Assembly: GCF_045207785.1 (NCBI RefSeq)
Contig: NZ_CP108776.1
Span: 434,001 to 498,000, forward strand
Length of the DNA: 64,000 bases
DNA from: Embleya sp045207785
GTDB lineage: Bacteria > Actinomycetota > Actinomycetes > Streptomycetales > Streptomycetaceae
Reading direction: 5' to 3'
Shown here: positions 1 through 8,400 of the stretch, one piece after another
Layout: every line of letters starts with the position of its first letter
How positions within the stretch are numbered: position 1 is the stretch's first letter
The notes under the pieces: generated by a model
What the model saw: only the letters and a program-made list of their open reading frames with translations
Told to the model about the DNA's origin: nothing
The model's database searches: none
Position numbers and translations under genes: made by a program

Positions 1-816
1 CGCCGCGAGTATCGATCCGGTGGAGCCGCCGACCAGGAGGCCGTAGTCGCGGGCCAGCCGCCGACACTCGCGGATCGCGTCCCCCTCGGCGACGAACACG
101 ACCTCGTCGGCGAGTTCCGGCCGGAACAGCTCCGGTCGGCGGCTGGCCCCCAGGCCCGGGATGCAACGCGGCCCGGGCTGCGTACCGAAGATCACCGAAC
201 CCAGGGCGTCGACCGCGACGATGCGGGTCTCGGGTGAGTACTCGCGCAGGTACTGGGCGCAGCCGACGAACGTCCCCGTCGATCCGGTCCCCACGAACAG
301 GTAGTCGATCTGCTGTAGTTCCTTGAGCATGCTGGGCCCCGTCAGCTCGTAGTGCGCGCGGGGGTTGGCCGGGTTCGCGTACTGGTTGAGCCACACCATG
401 GTCGGGTCCGCCGCGGTGCGCTCCCGGATATAGGCGATGCGCGACTGCAGGAAACCGCCGTTGGCGTCCTTGCTGTCGACGACGACGACCTCGGACCCGA
501 GGGCACGCATGTGGTCCGTACTCGTGGTCGAGGTGTTCGGGTCCACCACACAGGTGAAGGGATAGCCCTTCGTGGCGCAGATCGAGCTGAGCGCGATGCC
601 GAGATTCCCGGACGACGACTCGATGATCCGGGTTCCGGGCGACAGCCGGCCGTGATTCTCGGCGTCCTCGATCAGGCTCAGCGCCGTCTTCAGCTTGACC
701 GATCCGGCGGGATTCAGGCCCTCCATCTTGAGGAACACGTCCGCGTCCCGGGCCAGATACGGCAGGCGGATGAAGATGTCGTCGGTGACGATCTCATACG
801 CGTTCTCATAGATCAT
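1..816 (-). CDS. sbnA: SbnA/VioB-type PLP-dependent synthase for 2,3-diaminopropionate (3' end outside window)
   Basis: Partial gene; 272 codons are visible and the C-terminus lies beyond the left edge. The protein is a fold-type II PLP enzyme of the cysteine synthase family. It shows FLKMEGLNPAGSVKLKTA with the PLP lysine in the SVK segment, the substrate loop ESSSGNLG, and the phosphate-binding glycine loop FVGTGSTGTFVG. The sequence is closest in style to SbnA/VioB, which in known systems join O-phosphoserine and glutamate into N-(2-amino-2-carboxyethyl)-glutamate, the precursor of 2,3-diaminopropionate. The start is ATG at 816, preceded by GGAGG seven bases upstream. It is the last visible gene of the leftward precursor operon, 63 bp after the FMN protein. 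Its usual partner SbnB is not in the window but could follow to the left. A plain cysteine synthase is possible but less likely here. Confidence 0.8.
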   Translation of the reverse strand, partial: MIYENAYEIVTDDIFIRLPYLARDADVFLKMEGLNPAGSVKLKTALSLIEDAENHGRLSPGTRIIESSSGNLGIALSSICATKGYPFTCVVDPNTSTTSTDHMRALGSEVVVVDSKDANGGFLQSRIAYIRERTAADPTMVWLNQYANPANPRAHYELTGPSMLKELQQIDYLFVGTGSTGTFVGCAQYLREYSPETRIVAVDALGSVIFGTQPGPRCIPGLGASRRPELFRPELADEVVFVAEGDAIRECRRLARDYGLLVGGSTGSILAA

Positions 817-879
817 GATGAGCCCTCCGCCTACGCACGATGAGTGATACCGGAGCGACCGGAGTCGATGGCGTCGCCA

Positions 880-2136
880 TTACCCGTCCCCGTGCCGCGA
901 TGGATCGGACGGTCGCCACAGGTCCTCGCCGTCGACCTCGTCCGTCGCGTACTTGCCGAGCGCGCTGATGAGCAGCCGCATCTCGAGCGCCATGGCGCCC
1001 ACCATCCGCTCGAGTCCCCTCTCGGGGTCCTCGTCGACGGCGATCAGCGCGGCCCGGCCCAGTCCCACGGCCGAGGCGCCGAGGGCCAGCAGCTTCACCG
1101 CGCGCGGCCCGTCCCACACCCGGCCGCCGGCGAGCAGCGTGCCCTCGTCCGGGTTCACCCGGCGCAGGCATTCGGCGAGCGGAAGGCCGACGTGTTCGAG
1201 GAACGACGTGGGCGCCCAGCCGGTCCCGCCCTCCGCGCCGTCCACGGTGACCGCGTCCGCGCCGGCCCGCCAGGCGACGCTCGCGGCCTGCGCGACATCG
1301 CGGCCGGGGAAGAGCTTGACCCAGCATCGGGCGCGCGGGTAGTTGTTGCGCATCAGATGGATCTGCTGGCGGAAGATCTCCTCGGTGAACGTGCCCGGGC
1401 ACGAGCAACGCAGCACCGAGCCCTCGGAGTTCAGCCGCTCGATGGCGTACTGGTCGTCCAGGCCGGGGACCGCGTCCTCGCTGATCATGGTGAGACCGCC
1501 GAGTCCGGGCTTGGCCCCCTGTCCGACCTTCAGCTCGAAGACCAGCCGTCCGGTCTCGATCAGTCGGCCGACCGCCGGATCGCTGTAGACGTGGTTCCAT
1601 ACCTCGGAGTTCGCGTCCTCGGTGCTCTGCTGGACGCAGATGCCGCCGAGTTCGTCCGGCAACTCCTCGAGGTAGGCGTGGATCCGCTCCAGCAGGCCCT
1701 TGCGGTGCTCGTCGCCGGTCGAGCGGAAGCCGTTCATCGGCGCGACGTTCTCGCCGATGATCATCGGCATGCCGATCCGGCCGGCCTGGCGGCTGATGGC
1801 CAGGCTGGTACTGGCCACGCGCGTGGAGCCCAGCGCCGAGACGTACACCGGCAGCGGTGACCGCAGGCCGCCGAACGCCGAGTCCAGGCGGACGTCCGAG
1901 TACAGCGGCTCGCGGCCCAACTCGATCAGCTTGGCCAGCCGGCCCGGCATGAAGACCGGCGGGGCCAGCCGCAGCGCGTCGATGTCGTCGCCGGCCGGCG
2001 CGGCCCGGCCGACCGGCTCGGCGCCGAACACGGCGGTGCCGTAGTCGGTCAGGGGTGGGAAGATCGCGGCCGCGCCGTCCCGCGCGCGCTGTCGTACGGC
2101 GTCCTCGGGGAAACCGGGTGCCTTGAGGTGGGTCAT
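880..2136 (-). CDS. Glutamate-synthase-type FMN domain protein (GltS family), stand-alone
   Basis: A 418-residue protein that corresponds to the FMN-binding synthase domain of glutamate synthase without the glutaminase domain. Diagnostic stretches are ELKVGQGAKPGLGG (about 200-215), CWVKLFPGRDV and the flavin phosphate segment VTVDGAEGGTGWAPTSFLEH (about 290-310), then GLGRAALIA. In GltB this domain converts 2-oxoglutarate and ammonia to glutamate. The cysteine-rich segment that carries the [3Fe-4S] cluster in GltB (CxxxxxCxxxxCP, just after the ALIA stretch) is absent, so the electron path must differ. Its ATG overlaps the TGA of the upstream gene by four bases, so the two are probably translationally coupled. 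Role inferred: recycling of 2-oxoglutarate to glutamate, or reductive amination of a related keto acid, for the peptide building blocks. Confidence 0.75.
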   Translation of the reverse strand: MTHLKAPGFPEDAVRQRARDGAAAIFPPLTDYGTAVFGAEPVGRAAPAGDDIDALRLAPPVFMPGRLAKLIELGREPLYSDVRLDSAFGGLRSPLPVYVSALGSTRVASTSLAISRQAGRIGMPMIIGENVAPMNGFRSTGDEHRKGLLERIHAYLEELPDELGGICVQQSTEDANSEVWNHVYSDPAVGRLIETGRLVFELKVGQGAKPGLGGLTMISEDAVPGLDDQYAIERLNSEGSVLRCSCPGTFTEEIFRQQIHLMRNNYPRARCWVKLFPGRDVAQAASVAWRAGADAVTVDGAEGGTGWAPTSFLEHVGLPLAECLRRVNPDEGTLLAGGRVWDGPRAVKLLALGASAVGLGRAALIAVDEDPERGLERMVGAMALEMRLLISALGKYATDEVDGEDLWRPSDPSRHGDG

Positions 2137-3152
2137 GGCGACACGACCCCCGCGAGCTTCGGGAACGCGGTCGCCTCCCAGACCGAGTCCAGCCCGGCCA
2201 CCCAGCGGGTGAGGCGTTCGACACCGATGCCGAAGCCGGCGCTGGCGGGAATGCCGTTGCGCACGACGTCGAGGTACCAGGCGTACTTCGACGGGTTCTC
2301 ACCCGTCTCCCGCATGCGCGTGATGATCTTGACGTACTCGAATTCCCGCTCGCTGCCGCTGCACAGCTCACCGCACGACTCGGGGGCGATGAGATCGAAG
2401 TTCATCAGGGTCGACGGCTCCGACGTGCTCTCCTTGTCGTAGAACCCTCGGGATCCCTTGGGGTAGCCGACGATGAAGAACGGCGCCGACGCGTCCCGGG
2501 AGATGAGCTCCTCGGCCTCCCACTCGATCTCGGTGCCGGCGGCCTGCGGGTATCCCCCTCGACGCAGCCGCTCGACCACCTCGCCGTGCGGGATGCGCGC
2601 GAACGGCTTCTCGACGAAGGCCCGCAGTGTCGCCGGGTCGCGCTCCAGGACGGCGAGGTCGTCGGCGCACTCGGTGACGACCTTGGTGACCGCGTGCCGG
2701 ATCACGCCTTCGACCAGATCCATCGCGTCATCGCGGCCGGCCCCGGCGACCTCGACGTCGATCTGCCGGAACTCGGTGAGGTGCCGACGGGTGGAACTCG
2801 TCTCGATGGGCTCCAGGCGGACGTTGGGTGCCACCAGGAAGATCCGGTCGAACGCGAGCAACGACGCCTGCTTGTACAGGATGGCGCTGGTCATCAGCTT
2901 GTAGTGGTGCCCGTAGTAGTCGATGTCCGCCTGCTTCGCGCCGCGCGAACCGGGGTCGGTCACCGGGCCGATGATGGGGTGCGACATCTCCACGGCCCCG
3001 CCGGCCCACAGGAATTCGCGGGCGCCGGCGATGAGCGCCTGCTGGATCCGCAACGTCGCCCGCGTACGCGGATCGGCCAGATGCAGCCGCGGCGAGGGGA
3101 GGGCGTCGGCGGGGGCGGGAGCGACGGGGGGAAGATCGATGTGAATGGTCAT
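2133..3152 (-). CDS. Class II aaRS-like asparagine synthetase paralogue (AsnRS/AsnA-like)
   Basis: A 339-residue protein built on the catalytic core of aspartyl/asparaginyl-tRNA synthetases. Motif 2 is visible as VRLEPIETSSTRRHLTEF, followed by the acidic EV segment. The AsnRS-like region FIVGYPKGSRGFYDKE leads into ELCSGSEREFEYVK, and motif 3 reads GFGIGVERL near the C-terminus. The N-terminal OB-fold anticodon-binding domain is missing, as in archaeal asparagine synthetase-related proteins, which amidate Asp using ATP and ammonia. In this operon, just downstream of glutamate mutase, the likely substrate is 3-methylaspartate, giving 3-methylasparagine; that is inference. Charging of a tRNA or of another amine cannot be excluded. 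The ATG start has AAGGA upstream and lies nine bases after the glmE stop. Confidence 0.72.
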   Translation of the reverse strand: MTIHIDLPPVAPAPADALPSPRLHLADPRTRATLRIQQALIAGAREFLWAGGAVEMSHPIIGPVTDPGSRGAKQADIDYYGHHYKLMTSAILYKQASLLAFDRIFLVAPNVRLEPIETSSTRRHLTEFRQIDVEVAGAGRDDAMDLVEGVIRHAVTKVVTECADDLAVLERDPATLRAFVEKPFARIPHGEVVERLRRGGYPQAAGTEIEWEAEELISRDASAPFFIVGYPKGSRGFYDKESTSEPSTLMNFDLIAPESCGELCSGSEREFEYVKIITRMRETGENPSKYAWYLDVVRNGIPASAGFGIGVERLTRWVAGLDSVWEATAFPKLAGVVSP

Positions 3153-3161
3153 GTCCGGTCC

Positions 3162-4523
3162 TTACTCGGGTCGAACGCGTGGGGTCGAACTCGTGGGGGT
3201 CGAACTCGTGGGGGTCGAACTCGTGAAGTGGGACTCGCGAGGTCGAACGTGTGCGGAATGTGCGTCGTCGTAGCGGGATTTGACATAGCTCAGGGCGAAC
3301 AGCAGGCCTGCCGAGGTCAGTTGCTCCGCTTGGTGCGTGGGCGTGAGGTGATCGATCGGCAATGAGCCGGTCCGGGACCACTCCAGGCGGCCCCGGTCGG
3401 AGATGACACTTCGGGTCCGCCCGGCGTTGTCCGGATGCAGGCAGTACGGAACGTCCAGGTAGCCCTGGGCGAACGCCCGAACCAGTGCCTTGCCGATGTC
3501 GTCGTTGAGGTCCAGGACCGCGTCGATGAGCGCGCGCGCCTCGGCCTTGATGCCCGTCGAAGCCGGCGCCGCCGAGCGCCGATCGGTGCCGCGGGCCGCC
3601 GCGTCGGCCACTTCGAGCGCGGTCACGTTCTCCGCGATCGACGGGATGCGCTCCGCCTCCGCCGCGGTCTTGACGATCAACCGGGTGGCACCCGTCCGCA
3701 CGGCCAACCGCGCCGCGTCGGCGACCAGGCCCAGGGCGCCGGGCGCGGTGCTCGGGTACAGCCCCATGTACGCGTAGATCACCACGTGCCACGCGGTCGT
3801 CGGCATCAGCTCCGCCGCGATCTCGTGCAGTGCCAGAACGGCTTCCTCGTCCTGCTCGGGGCTGGTCTGCTGCGCGTAGCTCAAGGAGATGCTGTGGATC
3901 CCGTGTTGGCGGAAGAACAGGCCCTCGAGCACGGTGATGGCGATCAGCAGCGAGGGCGGGCACAACTGGCCCAGCATGCAACCGCCGAAGCTTTCGAGAT
4001 GCGGTTCGACACCGCGGTCGCGGAGCGAGGCCAGCTTGCGACAGGCTTCACGCCACGCCTCCACGGACTTCCGCACGGGGGTACGGCTGTAGGGCAGGCA
4101 GTACGAGATCGGTCCACCCTCGGTGGCATCGATCCCGGCGTCGATGAGCGCGTCGAAGATGCGGCCCGGCAGCGGTGATCCGTGGCGAACCTGGAGCGGG
4201 AAATCCGTCCCGCAGACGCCGTCGAGCATCGCTTTCGTGGTCGTGGTGCCGAAGTTGACGATCGGGTACCCATTGAGGCACCGGCCCTCCCGCAGGGCGC
4301 GCTCGACCGCGGTGAAGTCCCCCACTCGGGTGAAGCTGTCCAGCGTCAGGGTGCCGACCGTCGTGGCGGCCGCGCCTTTGGTGGCGATCAGGCCCGCCCG
4401 CATCCGCGCGGGGTCGCCGAATCCCATCCGGGGTTGAACGACGAGGGTGCGCGACCGTCGGGCGGCGTTCAGGAAGTCGTGGAACGCGCCGCCGAGACCG
4501 GCGCCGGGGTCAGAAGGTCGCAT
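3162..4523 (-). CDS. glmE: Glutamate mutase (methylaspartate mutase) epsilon subunit
   Basis: The catalytic TIM-barrel subunit of adenosylcobalamin-dependent glutamate mutase, which interconverts L-glutamate and (2S,3S)-3-methylaspartate. Recognisable segments are QPRMGFGDPARMRAGL near the N-terminus, NGYPIVNFGTTTTK, VRHGSPLPGRIFDALIDAG, EGGPISYCLPYSRTPV (about 130) and ESFGGCMLGQLCPPSLL. At 453 residues it is close to other actinomycete GlmE proteins. The ATG at 4523 overlaps the end of glmS by 14 bases, so the subunits are probably co-translated. Comparable genes supply methylaspartate to friulimicin-type lipopeptides and to the vicenistatin starter unit. The C-terminal tail (last 20 or so residues) is low-complexity TSSTP repeats encoded by a 15-bp minisatellite and probably contributes nothing to catalysis. 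Confidence 0.9.
   Translation of the reverse strand: MRPSDPGAGLGGAFHDFLNAARRSRTLVVQPRMGFGDPARMRAGLIATKGAAATTVGTLTLDSFTRVGDFTAVERALREGRCLNGYPIVNFGTTTTKAMLDGVCGTDFPLQVRHGSPLPGRIFDALIDAGIDATEGGPISYCLPYSRTPVRKSVEAWREACRKLASLRDRGVEPHLESFGGCMLGQLCPPSLLIAITVLEGLFFRQHGIHSISLSYAQQTSPEQDEEAVLALHEIAAELMPTTAWHVVIYAYMGLYPSTAPGALGLVADAARLAVRTGATRLIVKTAAEAERIPSIAENVTALEVADAAARGTDRRSAAPASTGIKAEARALIDAVLDLNDDIGKALVRAFAQGYLDVPYCLHPDNAGRTRSVISDRGRLEWSRTGSLPIDHLTPTHQAEQLTSAGLLFALSYVKSRYDDAHSAHVRPRESHFTSSTPTSSTPTSSTPRVRPE
3166..3225. repeat. 15-bp minisatellite in the 3' end of glmE
   Basis: Three perfect head-to-tail copies of ggggtcgaactcgtg occupy 3181-3225, with a diverged copy immediately before (3166-3180) and a decayed one after. 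The period is a multiple of three, so copy number changes keep the glmE reading frame and only lengthen or shorten its TSSTP tail. Confidence 0.85.
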
Positions 4524-5031
4524 CGGCGTATGCCGTCTCGCGGGTGCCGGTCGATCCCGCGGACGGAACACGATCCAGCAACGAGAGCAGGTCCGGCACC
4601 GCCGTCGCACCGACGAGAACCGCGTCGAAACCCGCTTCGAGCAGCGGCCGGAAGCCCGCGGCGGCGTGCGATCCGGACGTGTCGATCTTGCCGCCGATGA
4701 CCAGCGGGACGTCGCGCAGCTCGTCCGTGGCGCGCACCGCCCGGGCGACGTTCACACCTTCGTGCAGACCGTGCCCGTTCACAGTGCTGATCACGATCAG
4801 ATCGGGCCGGCACTGCGTCGACTCGGTGACGAGTGTGGTCAGCGGAACGCAGGCACCGAGATTGGTGACTTCACAGCCGTGCTCCTCGAGGAGCAGCTGA
4901 AGGAACAGCAGATTCCAGGTGTGCGAATCGGACGGTATTGTGCTGAGCACGATATTACGGGAGCGGGATCGGGATAATTCCCTGCTCGGGGACTGCCGAC
5001 GCAGTGCCACAGCCGACCTGCCTTTCCACAT
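4510..5031 (-). CDS. glmS: Glutamate mutase (methylaspartate mutase) sigma subunit, B12-binding
   Basis: The small cobalamin-binding subunit of glutamate mutase. The B12 motif is SDSHTWNLLFLQLLLEEHG: the Asp and cobalt-ligating His of DxHxxG are kept, and the third position is Asn rather than Gly. GGKIDTSG (about 120) and FDAVLVGATAVP complete the flavodoxin-like fold. The family core is about 135 residues; this call gives 173. I chose the ATG at 5031, which adds an arginine-rich leader of about 27 residues. A GTG at 4950 would start directly at the first beta strand and is the main alternative, since neither has a strong ribosome binding site. With the 5031 start, codon 19 is TTA. The gene is first in the leftward precursor operon and is divergent from NRPS1 across 408 bp. 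Confidence 0.85.
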   Translation of the reverse strand: MWKGRSAVALRRQSPSRELSRSRSRNIVLSTIPSDSHTWNLLFLQLLLEEHGCEVTNLGACVPLTTLVTESTQCRPDLIVISTVNGHGLHEGVNVARAVRATDELRDVPLVIGGKIDTSGSHAAAGFRPLLEAGFDAVLVGATAVPDLLSLLDRVPSAGSTGTRETAYADATF

Positions 5032-5439
5032 CGTGAGCGAGACCGCGATCAGAGCGATCGGGGCCGGTATTCGCGGATGCGCTTCCGCCGACGCCGAGCT
5101 TGCGACGCCGCGTTTCCGAAACCGAGGTTCCGAAGCCGCAGTTCCGAAGCCGAGGTTCCGAAGCCGAGCCTCCGCCGTTGCCGTGACCTGGGTGTCCACA
5201 GGTGACGGGCTTATCGTGTCCAGCGCGGCGCCCCGGGGAAACTGGGTACTTGTGACCACCTGCCGATGCGGCACTTCCGACCACTGCGGTCGTTGACAGA
5301 AACGCTCTAGCGTCGTTATCGCGGATATCTCCGTGACAGGTCGGAGCCCGGTGCCTGCTGCCTTTTCGATGGATCCACCTGCCACTCACGGATTCGACTC
5401 ATCGACGTATGAATTTGCTAACGATAATGGGAGTGAACG
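5032..5439. promoter_or_regulatory. Divergent promoter region between glmS and NRPS1
   Basis: A 408-bp gap without a convincing gene, from which the precursor operon runs left and NRPS1 runs right. It holds four 14-bp direct repeats (5116-5171, listed separately). The right end, 5400-5430, is markedly less GC-rich than its surroundings and lies directly before the GGGAG-preceded GTG of NRPS1. No certain -10/-35 pair can be named. Only about 400 bp precede NRPS1, too little for the missing first half of its condensation domain (about 600 bp). Confidence 0.6.
5116..5171. repeat. Four 14-bp direct repeats upstream of glmS
   Basis: Units at 5116-5129, 5130-5143, 5144-5157 and 5158-5171 follow the pattern ccgaagccgaggtt with one to four changes each. 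The period is not a multiple of three and lies outside a supported coding region, so it looks like a non-coding iteron-like or regulatory array rather than a repeated peptide. Possible roles are operator sites for the cluster regulators or simple slippage; the sequence does not decide. Confidence 0.7.
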
Positions 5440-8400
5440 GTGACCGATCACCAGGTGGATTACTGGCGGCAGGCGTTGACGGGCCTGGAGCCGCTGGAGT
5501 TGCCGACCGACCGTCGCCGGTCCACGGCACCCGACGAGTGCGGCCACGACACCATCACCTTCGCTGTCTCGGCCGGCGTCACCGGGCGGCTGGCGAAGAT
5601 CGCGGCCGGCCGGGGCGCGAGCCTGTCCACGACACTGTTGGCGGTGTTCCAGGCGCTGCTGTCCGGGTACAGCGGTCAGGACGACATAGCCGTCGGCACT
5701 CCCGCCGCCGGGGCCGGCCGCCGGGACGCGGCCGGAGACGCCGACATCCTGATTATCCGGACCGACCTGTCCGGCGATCCGACCTTCGTCGAGTTGCTCG
5801 ACCGGGTCGAGCGCGTCGCCGTGGCCGCCGGTGACCACCAAGGTCTGCCGTTCGCCCGGTTCGTCACGGAATTCGGCGGTACCTGCGACCTGTCCCGCAC
5901 ACCCATGTTCGCCCTGCACGGGCCGAATAGCGACGGCCGACCGGCGGCGAGCCCGGACGGTGAGAGCGGGGGCGGGTCAGAGCTGGCCCTGGATGTCGCG
6001 GAGTCCGAGGGCGGTTTGCGGGCGTCGATGCAGTTCCGTACGGATGTGTTCGAGCGGGCCACCGTGGAGCGGCTGGTGGGGCATTTCCAGGCGTTGTTGG
6101 CCTCGGCCGTGGCGAGTCCGGGTGCGCGGTTGTCCGAGTTGGACATGCTGACGGCGGAGGAGCGGCGACGGATCCTGGTGGAGTGGAACGACACCGCCGG
6201 GCCCTACCCGGACACGGCGACGATTCACGAGCTGGTGGAGGAGCGGGTCGGACGTTGCCCGGACGCGGTGGCGGTGAGCTTCGGGTCGGAGAGTCTGACG
6301 TTTCGGCAGGTGAACGAGCGGGCCAACGCGCTCGCGCACCACCTGCGCGAACAGGGCGTCGTCCCGGGGACGTTGATCGCGGTGTGCCTGGATCGCAGCC
6401 CGGATCTGATCTGCGCCCTGCTCGGCATCCTCAAAGCCGGCGGCGCCTATGTTCCGCTGGATCCGGACTACCCCACCGATCGCCTCACCTACATGGTCGA
6501 GGACACCGCGACCCCGCTGGTCGTGACCCACACCCGTCACGCCGACCGACTCCCGGCGGGGATTCCGCGCCTGTTGGTGGATCGGGACTGGCCGGTGGGC
6601 GCGATCACGAATCCGGTGTCGGTGGCCGGGCCGGACGATCCGGCGTACGTGATCTACACGTCGGGCTCCACCGGTAGGCCCAAGGGCGTTCGCCTCAACC
6701 ACCGGGGCGTGGTCAACTACCTCCACTGGTGCGACCTGAACTACCCCCCGCACACCACGAACGCGAACAGTGTCGGCACGCTCCTGTACTCGTCCGTCAC
6801 CTTCGACCTGACCGTCACCGCGCTGTTCCTGCCGCTCATCCAGGGTCTGCCCTTGGACATCCCGCAGCCGGGGCCCGACCAGAGCGTGTTCGACGCCGCC
6901 GTGGAGACGATCCTCACCGGCGTTGCGATCAGCTTCCTCAAGGCCACCCCCTCGCACCTGGAAGTCCTCGCCGCACACCTCGAACTGACCGGCAAGCGGC
7001 ACAACATCGCCACCATCGTCGCCGGTGGTGAGGGCCTCTCCCCGACGCTGGCCCACCGCATCCTCGCCACCGGCAGCGGGACCACGGTCCTGTGCAACGA
7101 ATACGGGCCCACCGAGTGCTCCGTCGCCAACGTGATGAGCCTGACCACGGCCGTCGACCCCGAATGGGAGACCACGCCCGTCGGCGTTGCCATCACCAAC
7201 ACCAAGGCGTACGTGGTGGATCGATACAACCGGCCTGTCCCGATCGGCGTGCCCGGCGAGTGCCTCCTGGGCGGGATCTGCGTCGCCCGCGGCTACCTCA
7301 ACCGACCCGAACTCACCGAGGCCCGCTTCGTCCCCGACCCGTTCTCCGACGACCCGAACGCGCGCGTCTACCGCACCGGCGACCTGGTCAAATGGCGCCC
7401 GGATGGGCAACTGGAGTTCATCGGCCGCATCGACAACCAGGTCAAACTCCGCGGCTACCGCATCGAACTCGGCGAGATCGAGAACAACCTCCTCACCCAC
7501 CCCGCAATCACCGCGACGACCGTGATCGTCCGCGAGGACACCCCGGGGGACAAACGCCTGGTCGCGTACACCGTCACCACCGGAGACGCCGGCATCACGA
7601 CCGGCGAACTGCGAACCCACCTCCGGCAGCACCTGCCCGACCACATGGTCCCCGCCGTGTTCGTCACCCTCGACCACCTCCCGCTCACCCCCAACGGAAA
7701 GGTCGACCGCAAGGCCCTCCCGGCACCGGACGGCCACCGCCCCGACCTCGACACCACCTACACCGCACCCCGCACCCCCGTCGAGCAAGCCGTCACGGGC
7801 ATCTGGTCGGACGTCCTGGGTATCGACACCATCGGTGTCCACGACAACTTCTTCGAACTCGGCGGACACTCCCTCCTCGCCACCCAGGTCACCTCACGCA
7901 TCCGCCAAACCCTCGGTGTCGAAGTCCCCGTTCGCGCCCTCTTCGCGGCGCCCACACCCGCCCGACTCGCCACCGCCATCGACGCCATGGACACCGACGA
8001 CTCCCTCGTCATCCTCCCGGCCGGTCGCGACGACGGTCCCCTCCCGCTGTCGTTCGCTCAGCAGCGGTTGTGGTTCCTGGACCAGCTCGAACCAGGGCGT
8101 GCCGAGTACCTCATTCCCTTCGGGCTCCGCGTCCGCGGTCCCTTGGACACCGCTCTCCTGGAGGGTGCTCTGGGCGGACTCGTGGCCCGTCACGAGGTCC
8201 TCCGGACCAGGTTCGTCGCCGCCGACGACGGTCGGCCGACGCAGCTCGTCGACGCCCCCTGGCCGGTGACCGCGACCGTCCACGATCTTCGGGGCATCGA
8301 GGATGCCGCGGCACGGGACGCCGCGGCGCGCGAGATCCTCGAAACCGAGGCCGTCCGCCCGTTCGATCTGGCCACGGGACCGCTGCTCCGCGCGGTTGTC

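Noticed and set aside
3166..3225. Minisatellite as an attachment site
   Set aside because: It is inside the glmE frame with a triplet-compatible period, and no integrase or mobile gene is nearby.
5032..5385. Long N-terminal extension of GlmS reaching 5385
   Set aside because: The translated extension contains the non-triplet 14-bp repeats and has no similarity to B12-binding subunits.
5032..5439. Missing first half of the NRPS1 condensation domain hidden by a frameshift
   Set aside because: About 600 bp would be needed; all frames of the 408-bp gap lack SFAQQRLW- or HHxxxDG-like sequence.
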